From: JBFXAN01 sp050184225 | GTDB taxonomy: Bacteria > Chloroflexota > Dehalococcoidia > CAUJGQ01 | Length of the DNA stretch: 17,497 nt | Direction: 5' to 3' | Assembly: GCA_050184225.1 (NCBI GenBank) | Contig: JBFXAN010000135.1 | Location: 1 to 17,497, forward strand | Part shown: in pieces, positions 1 to 6,011 of the stretch | How positions within the stretch are numbered: position 1 is the first letter of the stretch | How the letters are laid out: every line of letters begins with the position of its first letter | Translations under genes and position numbers: made by a program | The notes under the pieces: model-generated | Databases searched by the model: none | What the model was told of the DNA's origin: nothing | The model's input: the letters and a program-made list of their open reading frames with translations, nothing else

Positions 1-420
1 GATTCTCTGCTTTTTCCGGCGATGGCGCGAATCGGGGGTTCGTCGGGCGGTGAGATGCTGGATGAGGGTGCGGGCTTCGTGGTGGAGGGCGTTGGGGGTG
101 AGTGGGTTTGATCGAATTGGTTTGGCGGTGGGCTCGGTTGTGGATTCGCGGAAGGCACGGAGGACGGCGGTGCCGGATTCAAGGAGGACGCGGAGGAAGC
201 TGGCGGCGATGCGTTCCGCCTGCTGGCGATCACCGACGAGGAGACGATCGGCGACGGCGAGCGGGTCGACCGGCGGGCGTTCGAGGAGGTCGCGGAAGCG
301 GGAGTGGCGTCCGTGTTTGAGGGCCTTAAGATTGTCGGGCCTAGCGCCGGCGCCGGGGCGTTTGCCACCGCGCCGTGAGGAGGCGGGCGGAGGTGAGATG
401 AGATCTGGTGGGCGTGGCAT
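1..420 (-). CDS. Partial hypothetical protein with G-x-x-P-D-N-L-K-A-L-K-H-G motif
   Basis: The minus strand is open from an ATG at 420 to the window edge, giving 140 codons with no stop and no C-terminus. After a Pro/Ser-rich start, residues about 18-40 are Gly/Arg-rich and contain PDNLKALKHGRHSR. This matches a motif of the type G-N-x-N-A-x-K-H-G, which I know from the N-termini of many small bacterial and phage proteins, including some terminase-small-subunit-like ones. The middle (about 45-100) looks helical, with Leu/Ala/Arg repeats, and the visible end is very basic. Codons end mostly in G or C, as in the confirmed genes. Function is unknown. The start is the first in-frame ATG; I see no strong ribosome site. 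The plus-strand Arg-rich frames over this stretch look like its shadows. Confidence 0.6.
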   Translation of the reverse strand, partial: MPRPPDLISPPPASSRRGGKRPGAGARPDNLKALKHGRHSRFRDLLERPPVDPLAVADRLLVGDRQQAERIAASFLRVLLESGTAVLRAFRESTTEPTAKPIRSNPLTPNALHHEARTLIQHLTARRTPDSRHRRKKQRI

Positions 421-909
421 TGAGTGGCCCCTCCCCCGGCAAAGCGGCCCTCACCCCCAGCCCCTCTCCCGCCTGGCGGGAGAGGGGAGCCTGATCGGCA
501 CGGGTTCACCAGTATTCCTGGTGCTCTGGATGAGATTGTATGGGGGAGGGTAGCGAACGGATGTTCTGGTGGTCAATGGATGGCCGTCACTCGGGGATGG
601 GGTGGGGGGCGTGGGCTGCGTTTTGGGGGAGGGCTTCTGATCGACCGGGTGATCTGTCGTGTGGCGTCGGTACGGTGCGGATGCTGTCGAGCATGCGCGC
701 GCGGCAGGTGACGTCTATGGTCATCGTCCGTTTGATTCGGCGTGCTTGAGGCCAGGCTATCCGATGGAGCGATCGCCTTCGTTGCCATCGGTTCCGTTGC
801 GGCTCGACGGGACCGACGCAATAGCCACCCCAGAAGAGGTTGAGGTGACCTACTGCGACCGCGACCAAACAGAATAGGCATCGGGCGATCGCGAGCTGAG
901 GAACTCCCG
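421..909. other. Gene-poor stretch between the left-edge gene and the LysR gene
   Basis: This stretch of about 490 bases lies upstream of the left-edge minus gene and downstream of the LysR gene's stop. It holds the GC-rich palindromic element at 461-487. The open frames crossing it on both strands have Arg/Pro/Ser-rich translations without recognisable domains and without good ribosome sites. I see no tRNA, no terminator with a U-tract and no recognisable remnant of a known gene. Confidence 0.5.
461..487. repeat. GC-rich palindromic element, 13-bp perfect arms
   Basis: Arms at 461-473 (CCCCTCTCCCGCC) and 475-487 (GGCGGGAGAGGGG) are exact reverse complements separated by one T, so the hairpin would open to a loop of a few bases. 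The upstream flank is pyrimidine-rich (CCCTCACCCCCAG). Sequences of this kind, CACCCCCAGCCCCTCTCCC followed by its complement, recur between genes in many GC-rich bacterial genomes as REP-like elements; this is from memory. There is only one copy in the window, so repeat status here rests on that resemblance. No U-tract follows, so it is not a classical terminator. Confidence 0.6.
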
Positions 910-1896
910 CTACGATGGCTCCAGATTACGAGGAATCCCTTCGACAAACAAAAGGGCGGACGACCCGGTGTTGGCACGTGCGTTGGTTCCCGCGGGCTCG
1001 CACCAGGCACCGCTGAGCACGTAGCCGCGGAATGCCTCCAGCAATTGCGATTGCCAGTCTCCCGACCGCCCGACCATATAGAGGCGGCGGCGCGGTGCGT
1101 TGACCAACGGCCGCACCACCAGCGAGGGATCGTCTGGGCGAACGCATGAATCGGAGACCAGCGCGACCCCGCCACCACTGCGAACGGCCGCCTTGAGCGA
1201 TTCCAAGCTGTTGCTCTCGAACCGGCATCGCGCCTCTGCTCCAGCACGCCGCAGCCAGGCGTCGGTCATCGCGCGCACAATCGCGCCACGTTCACTGGGA
1301 AAGAGGGCAAACATCTCGCTGGTCAGGTCGGCCGGCGCGATGGCATTCATGGTCGCGAGTCGATGGCCTGGTGGTGCGATGCAGACCAGTTGCTCCTCAT
1401 GGAATGCCTCAAAGGTCAATCCGTCGGCAGTGCGGCGATAGGCATGAAAGCCCAGGTCATAGTGACGGTCGCGGACGCCCTCATCAATCTGCCGCGGAGC
1501 GTTGACGATCAGCAGTCGAATCTGGATATGGGGATACCGTCGCTGAAAGCCGATACAGATCGTGGGGAGCACGAACTCACCGGCCGATGTTGCCGCAGCA
1601 AGTACCAGCGACCCACGGCTCACATCGGTGTGATTGGCGAGCTCGTCTGAGATCTCGCCCGCCATCTCCTCAAGACGCCGAGCGTAACGATAGACAATAT
1701 GCCCTTGCTCGGTTAAGCGAACTCTCTTGCCGACCTGCTCGACGAGGCGGACGCCATACGCCCGCTCCAGCCGCCGCACGTGCTGATAGACCGTCGGCTG
1801 GCTGAGCAGCAGCAGCGTTGCCGCTCGTGTGTAGCTGCCATGCTCCGCCACCGCGACGAAGCTGCGGAGCAGATCAGGATGCGGAATCATAGTCAT
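910..1896 (-). CDS. LysR-family transcriptional regulator
   Basis: The 328-residue protein has the usual LysR length. Residues about 6-65 form the winged helix-turn-helix (LLRSFVAVAEHGSYTRAATLL, then SQPTVYQHVRRLE and LTEQG). The rest is the two-lobed effector-binding domain with typical segments such as GSLVLAAATSAGEFVLP and a late GGGVALVSDS. Starts at 1896 (MTMIPHP) and 1890 are both possible. The gene is divergent from the binding-protein/UGSC cluster across about 165 bases, the normal arrangement for a LysR protein regulating its neighbour and itself. The inducer cannot be read from sequence. The C-terminal 40 or so residues after the effector domain look like a poorly conserved tail. 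Confidence 0.93.
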   Translation of the reverse strand: MTMIPHPDLLRSFVAVAEHGSYTRAATLLLLSQPTVYQHVRRLERAYGVRLVEQVGKRVRLTEQGHIVYRYARRLEEMAGEISDELANHTDVSRGSLVLAAATSAGEFVLPTICIGFQRRYPHIQIRLLIVNAPRQIDEGVRDRHYDLGFHAYRRTADGLTFEAFHEEQLVCIAPPGHRLATMNAIAPADLTSEMFALFPSERGAIVRAMTDAWLRRAGAEARCRFESNSLESLKAAVRSGGGVALVSDSCVRPDDPSLVVRPLVNAPRRRLYMVGRSGDWQSQLLEAFRGYVLSGAWCEPAGTNARANTGSSALLFVEGIPRNLEPS

Positions 1897-1952
1897 ATAG
1901 CATGATCATCATTGCGACAATCGGCTTGTCCTAGCGAACGCACCAAGTTTGA

Positions 1953-1958
1953 ATTATA
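1953..1958 (-). promoter_or_regulatory. Putative -10 box for the LysR gene
   Basis: The minus strand reads GGTATAATTC here, a perfect TATAAT, 57 bases upstream of the LysR start. No convincing -35 hexamer lies 16-18 bases further up, so an activator or an alternative sigma factor may be needed. The ATGATCAT palindrome at 1902-1909 lies between this box and the start codon and could be a regulator site. Confidence 0.4.
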
Positions 1959-1996
1959 CCAGCGTCGTCTGCACTACCGTGACGCGGCCTTGCATT

Positions 1997-2033
1997 GTCA
2001 CGCAGGTGACGTTTGAACCGCTTTGCGCATTAT
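1997..2033 (+). promoter_or_regulatory. Putative promoter and inverted repeat for the UGSC cluster
   Basis: A GTGACG -35-like box (2006-2011) and a CATTAT -10-like box (2028-2033) are 16 bases apart, and each matches 4 of 6 consensus bases. Transcription would start near 2040, ahead of the ribosome site at about 2051-2058. The inverted repeat GTCAC-GCAG-GTGAC (1997-2010) overlaps the -35 box, a plausible place for the divergent LysR protein to bind. Both the promoter and the operator are inferences. Confidence 0.35.
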
Positions 2034-2061
2034 TAGCAGGCGGCATTGGCAGGGGGGAGCC

Positions 2062-3828
2062 ATGCGATCATTGTCCTTGCGACCGGCGCGACGGCCGCTG
2101 CCATTGACCCGACGGCGCCTGCTGGCCACGTCGGGGATGCTCTCGGCGGCCATGCTCGCTGCCTGTGGAGGTGATTCTACCGACGAAGCCCGCGACGTTG
2201 GGAGTGCGCCAAACCGCGATGCCGGCGTCGTCGCCGGCGGGCATGCCCCTGACGCGACGCCGCAACCAGGCGGCACATTGTCAGTGCCGTGGCCGCTCAC
2301 GCCACCGCTCGACCCGGTCACGAACACGACGTTCACCGTGCAGCGGCTCGCCTCGCTGGTCTACCCGCGACTGTTGAAGTTCAAGACCGGCGTCGATCCC
2401 CGCATCGCCCAGAATTACGAGACCGTCCCCGACCTGGCGGCATCGCAGCCGGAGGTGCTGGACGACGGCCTCCGCTACGTGGTGAAGTTGCGGCCCGACG
2501 CGCGATCACATCCGAAGCCGCCGCTCAACGGTCGGCCCTACACCTCGGCCGATGTCAAGGCGTCCTATGAGCGGTTCGTGAATGAACCGACGAATGTGAA
2601 TCGGGGCATCTATGCGTCGGCTGGTGTGCAGGCAGTCGAAACGCCAGATCCGACCACTGTGATCTATCGGCTGGCTAAGCCATATGCGCCGTTCCTGCCA
2701 CTGCTCGCCAATTCGTACTTCTGGGTGCTCCCCCAGGAGGCCGGCACCGGATTTGACCCAGCCCGTGAGATGATCGGCTGCGGCCCCTTTATCTTCGAGT
2801 CGAACGAGCCGGATATCGCTCTCCGGTTCCGGAAGCACCCGGAGTACTTTCTGTCTGGGCAGCCATACGTCGATTCGCTGACGCTGCCGATCATCGCCGA
2901 GCCGGCGCAAGAGCGGGGTCAGTTTCAGGCGCAACGGCTGGACATCATCGGCGTCGCGCACGAATTCGTCTCCGAAATCCGCGCCGGATCGCCGCAGGCG
3001 ACGATCATCGCATATCCCTCCACGACCTTCCCCCTGATGTACGGCCAGCAGCGTGGCAGTGGGCCGTTCACGGATGAACGGGTGCGCCAGGCGCTGTCCT
3101 TGGCCGTCGACCGCGATGCCCTACTCCAAGTCAGCTATGACGGCAAAGGGTGGTGGCAGAACATTGTTCCCGTGGCGCTGGGCAAGTGGTGGACCGACCC
3201 CAAGGATGCGGCGAACCGGCCTTCGACCCGCTTCTTCGGCACCGGCGACCGGAACAAGGACGTGGCCGAGGCCGTGGCGTTGCTCAAGGCCGCCGGCTAC
3301 GACGAGAGCCGGCCGCTCCCGGTGAAGTATTACTTTACGCCGAACGCTTACGGCGACAGTTACAACCAATGGGCAGAGGCGACGGCCGGATTCTTGAAGG
3401 AGACCAACGTCTTTCAGCCATCGATTTTCCCGGCCGATTATCGCGGGGAGTGGGTCGCCACCGGCGGTTACTGGTTTGGCACCAAGGTGCCGGAGGATGG
3501 CATCGCCTTCGGTCTCGAAGGTGTCGTCAACGATGCGCATGACTATGTCTACAACCTTCTTCATAGCAAGAGCACCCGCAATCGTGCTGGCATCAACGAT
3601 CCAGAACTGGATGCGATGATCGACAGAGAAGTGGTTACCCTTGATCAGAATGAGCGAGAGAAGACGATCAAGGCGATCGTGGCGCGCGCGAACGAGAAGG
3701 CGTATTACGCGCCGATCATGGTCGGGCCAGCGTACTTCGCCCTGCAACCGAGGGTGAAAGGCTATACGTTGAGTGTGACCTACGGTTGGGGGTCGGAGGC
3801 TTTGAGCAACGTGTTCCTCACACAGTAG
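2062..3828 (+). CDS. ABC transporter substrate-binding lipoprotein, family 5, Tat-type signal
   Basis: This 588-residue protein belongs to the extracellular solute-binding family 5 (peptide/oligopeptide/nickel class), which delivers substrate to an ABC importer. The N-terminus carries a twin-arginine signal, TRRRLLA at residues 16-22, then a hydrophobic stretch and the lipobox LAAC with Cys35, so it is probably exported folded and lipid-anchored. Family features include the early GGTLSVPWPL strand, YVVKLRPDA, TSADVKASYERF and VRQALSLAVDRDALL. I chose ATG 2062 over the upstream TTG at 2023 because AGGGGGGAG sits just ahead of it and the signal peptide then starts normally. No permease or ATPase gene is adjacent. 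It heads the cluster with the UGSC selenoprotein; the next gene starts 37 bases later. The ligand is unknown. Confidence 0.92.
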   Translation: MRSLSLRPARRPLPLTRRRLLATSGMLSAAMLAACGGDSTDEARDVGSAPNRDAGVVAGGHAPDATPQPGGTLSVPWPLTPPLDPVTNTTFTVQRLASLVYPRLLKFKTGVDPRIAQNYETVPDLAASQPEVLDDGLRYVVKLRPDARSHPKPPLNGRPYTSADVKASYERFVNEPTNVNRGIYASAGVQAVETPDPTTVIYRLAKPYAPFLPLLANSYFWVLPQEAGTGFDPAREMIGCGPFIFESNEPDIALRFRKHPEYFLSGQPYVDSLTLPIIAEPAQERGQFQAQRLDIIGVAHEFVSEIRAGSPQATIIAYPSTTFPLMYGQQRGSGPFTDERVRQALSLAVDRDALLQVSYDGKGWWQNIVPVALGKWWTDPKDAANRPSTRFFGTGDRNKDVAEAVALLKAAGYDESRPLPVKYYFTPNAYGDSYNQWAEATAGFLKETNVFQPSIFPADYRGEWVATGGYWFGTKVPEDGIAFGLEGVVNDAHDYVYNLLHSKSTRNRAGINDPELDAMIDREVVTLDQNEREKTIKAIVARANEKAYYAPIMVGPAYFALQPRVKGYTLSVTYGWGSEALSNVFLTQ

Positions 3829-3865
3829 GACCGACCGCCAGCCGTCAGGGCACAGAGGGAGATGT

Positions 3866-4903
3866 ATGACCACACAACTCGTGGAGGACGCGTTCGCGGG
3901 AATTGAAACGGCCTACATGCTCGGCTGGACTGATGGCCTGCCGGTCGTGCCCGCCACGCGCGCGGCGGTCGATGCGTTCCTGGCGAGGGTGATCCTGCCA
4001 CCCGACCATGTCGTTGCCGCAATGACGACGCGGAATCGCGTATGCACCGTGGAGAAGGCGGCAATCAATGCGGTGATGGCGGGGTGCCGGCCGGAGTACT
4101 TTCCGGTGGTGCTCACCGCCCTCCACGCGATGAACGAGGAGCCGTTCAACTTCTACGGCTCCAGCGCCAGCACGGGCGGTGCGGCCCAGTGTGTGGTGGT
4201 CAACGGCCCCATCCGCCGCGCGATCGCGATGAATGGCAGCGGCAACTTGTACGGGCCGGGAAACCGAGCCAATGCGACGATCGGGCGGGCGCTCCGACTG
4301 ATCACGATGAACGTCTTCGGTATGCAGCCCGGGGTGACCGATCGCTCCACGCAAGGCCATCCGGGCAAGTTTACGTTCTGCATCGCCGAGAACGAAGAGG
4401 CGAGTCCCTGGGAGCCCTGGCACGTCGAGAGTGGGATGCCGCCGGACATGAGCGCCGTAACGGTCTACGCGGGTAATGCACCGCAGAATATCGAGTGTCA
4501 CGTTGGTCAGACAGGAGAAGCGATTCTCACCTGCATCGCCGATACGATGGCGAACCTCGGCAGTTTTTCCAATGGCCAATCCGTGGTCGTGATCACGCCG
4601 GAGCATGCCGACATCATCGCGCGCGACGGCTGGACCAAGCCGGCGATCCGCGGCTACCTGTACGAGCATGCTCGACGCACACTGGCCGACTTGAAGCGCG
4701 GCGGCAAGATGTCCGGAACCTTAGAACCGGGCGACGAGACGACCTACCGCCATCGCGGTGAGGGGTCGGATGACATTCTACTGATCGTCGGTGGCGGCGA
4801 TGCCGGGGGTCACTCGTCGTTCATCTCCTCGTGGAGCCGGGGACGCGCGTCGATCATGCAGACAAAACCAATCATTTGCGCTGTGAATGGAACCAAGGAG
4901 TAA
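3866..4903 (+). CDS. Conserved protein of unknown function, UGSC-cluster partner
   Basis: This 345-residue protein has no signal peptide and no membrane segment, so it is probably cytoplasmic. Conserved-looking blocks are WTDGLPVVP (21-29), VCTVEKAAINAVMAGC (59-74), VVNGPIRR (111-118), YGPGNRANATIGRA (129-142) and FCIAENEEASPWEP (171-184). I recall a family with this pattern in actinobacterial and Chloroflexota genomes, usually annotated as hypothetical, but I cannot name a reaction. Cys60, Cys74, Cys109, Cys172, Cys211 and Cys223 are candidates for metal or thiol chemistry. I looked for an Asn-Cys pyruvoyl cleavage site like that of GrdE and found none. The ribosome site AGAGGGA lies 5 bases before the ATG. 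The selenoprotein starts 4 bases after its stop, so the two are almost certainly co-translated and probably work together. Confidence 0.85.
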   Translation: MTTQLVEDAFAGIETAYMLGWTDGLPVVPATRAAVDAFLARVILPPDHVVAAMTTRNRVCTVEKAAINAVMAGCRPEYFPVVLTALHAMNEEPFNFYGSSASTGGAAQCVVVNGPIRRAIAMNGSGNLYGPGNRANATIGRALRLITMNVFGMQPGVTDRSTQGHPGKFTFCIAENEEASPWEPWHVESGMPPDMSAVTVYAGNAPQNIECHVGQTGEAILTCIADTMANLGSFSNGQSVVVITPEHADIIARDGWTKPAIRGYLYEHARRTLADLKRGGKMSGTLEPGDETTYRHRGEGSDDILLIVGGGDAGGHSSFISSWSRGRASIMQTKPIICAVNGTKE

Positions 4904-4907
4904 TGCC

Positions 4908-5450
4908 ATGACCGTAGCAATGCTCGACCCGACGGCCGATGACGTCCGCATGGAGACGCGTATGGCACCCCGCGATGGAACGCTCCAGGGGAAGCGCGTC
5001 GGGTTGCTGGCGAACGGCAAGACGAACGCTGATCGGCTTCTGGAGGTCGTGGGTGAGTTACTCGTGGAGCGATACGGCCTCGCTGCGCCGCTGCTGATCG
5101 ACAAGCGCAATGCAACGGCACCGGCATCCGACGAGGTGTTGGAGCGCCTGCTGCCGCATTGTGATGTGGTGGTAACGGCGATCGGCGATTGAGGGTCCTG
5201 TTCGTCGAGCAGTTTGCGCGACGGGATCAACATCGAGCAACGGGGTGTTCCCACGGCGGTGATCTGCACGCGGCCGTTCGTCCCAACCGCGAAAGCAATG
5301 GCGAAGATCTGCAACCTGCCAGACTACCCATTTGCGATCATCGATCATCCCCTGGGGAGCTTGACCCCGGTCGAACTACGCCAGCGGGCAGATGTCGCCG
5401 TGTCCCAGGTGGTGACCATCCTGGAACGCGGCGAGCAGCCGGCTGAATGA
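4908..5450 (+). CDS. UGSC-family selenoprotein (Sec95, in-frame TGA at 5190-5192)
   Basis: Read through the TGA at 5190-5192, this frame gives one 180-residue protein with the motif G-D-U-G-S-C at 93-98. The frame before the TGA (94 codons) and after it is the same and runs on to a TGA at 5448. UGSC (seleno)proteins are a recognised family named for this motif; Cys homologues read CGSC. U95-x-x-C98 looks like a redox pair. Other family-like blocks are VGLLANGKTNADRLL (31-45), DVVVTAIGD (86-94) and GVPTAVICTRPF soon after the motif. A SECIS-like hairpin follows the TGA. AAGGAG lies 7 bases before ATG 4908. The reaction is unknown. The post-motif part (E, then G-V-P) resembles, from memory, the Sec region of glycine reductase GrdB. 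Conventional callers would report two broken ORFs. Confidence 0.88.
5203..5223 (+). promoter_or_regulatory. Bacterial SECIS-like hairpin of the UGSC gene
   Basis: A CGTCG/CGACG stem (5203-5207 with 5219-5223) continues through one A-G mismatch into GCA/TGC (5209-5211 with 5215-5217), closing a GUU apical loop at 5212-5214. The loop begins 20 bases after the TGA and its first base is G. Both fit published descriptions of bacterial SECIS elements as I know them: a small loop with an early G, about 16-37 bases from the UGA. SelB with Sec-tRNA would bind here. No energy was computed. Confidence 0.72.
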
Positions 5451-5464
5451 TACGGAGCATACGG

Positions 5465-5725
5465 ATGCCAACACTGGAACTCTCGCACATCGCGGCAGCG
5501 CTCCAGCCCTTTGCGGCGTCGTTTCAGGCAGATGGATACGACCTGTCCCTGTCCGACCGGGATGGGTCGCTCGTGGTGACGATCACTGCCGGGCCAGACG
5601 CGTGTGCGGAATGCCTGATCGGTAAGGAACTGATGGCAGGGATGATCACACACGAGCTTGGGGGGCAGGGCATTGCTCTCGCCGCGGAGAAGCTGGTGCT
5701 TGTGTATCCCACGGAGCGCGAGTGA
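5465..5725 (+). CDS. Small NifU-like CxxC protein
   Basis: The protein is 86 residues. Residues 18-50 read as a NifU C-terminal-type module: F-Q-A-D-G-Y-D-L-S-L, then D-G-S-L-V-V-T-I, then A-G-P-D-A-C-A-E-C with Cys47 and Cys50, followed by a helix (LIGKELMAGMI). In NifU-like proteins the CxxC of two subunits holds a [4Fe-4S] cluster; here it could instead exchange electrons or disulfides with the U-x-x-C pair of the selenoprotein. I chose ATG 5465 because CGGAG lies 7 bases ahead; an in-frame ATG at 5447 overlaps the selenoprotein stop and would add six residues. It is the last gene of the cluster. Assignment to NifU is by pattern only and the overall match is weak. Confidence 0.72.
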   Translation: MPTLELSHIAAALQPFAASFQADGYDLSLSDRDGSLVVTITAGPDACAECLIGKELMAGMITHELGGQGIALAAEKLVLVYPTERE

Positions 5726-5911
5726 GTGGTGCGTTATACGCGGCGAGGGTGGTCGCCCCGGCGAGGTCACGAGTGTGTAAATCTCAAGCTCGATCTTGCA
5801 GCAGCGACTCAGCGACGGCAACCGGTCAACCCGTAAGGTGCGGCCAGCCCCCCAGTGCCGGTCATTGATGCCGCAGATGTCCGAAGCAGATCTTCGGCGG
5901 CGTGAGATACC

Positions 5912-5940
5912 TTTCCGGGGATTCCCGGCGTGCCTATAAT
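5912..5940 (+). promoter_or_regulatory. Promoter of the STAND ATPase gene with internal inverted repeat
   Basis: A perfect TATAAT lies at 5935-5940, with a weak TTTCCG -35-like box 17 bases upstream (5912-5917). Between them is CCGGG-GATT-CCCGG (5915-5928), a perfect 5-bp inverted repeat that could be an operator. Transcription would begin about 5947, either leaderless at the ATG 5949 or with a leader of about 65 bases to the preferred ATG 6012. Confidence 0.5.
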
Positions 5941-6011
5941 CGGTCCAGATGGTGGCGCGATCGGTGGTGACTCGCCGGTCTTCGCCGACGGGTCTTCCAC
6001 AAGGCGGATGC

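Noticed and set aside
573..1247. 224-codon minus-strand frame over the left gene-poor stretch and the end of the LysR gene
   Set aside because: It overlaps the certain LysR gene on the same strand in another frame, is Arg/Pro/Ser-rich, and has no domain or ribosome site.
2023..2061. Upstream TTG start for the binding lipoprotein
   Set aside because: It would add 13 residues before a normal signal peptide and overlap the ribosome site that serves ATG 2062.
5190..5192. TGA as a true stop separating two small genes
   Set aside because: The frame continues with family-like sequence, the G-D-U-G-S-C motif is formed across it, and there is no ribosome site or good start for the second part.
5881..5897. 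CCGAAG-CAGAT-CTTCGG hairpin as a terminator for the UGSC cluster
   Set aside because: There is no T-rich tract after it and it lies about 155 bases past the last stop; it could be chance.
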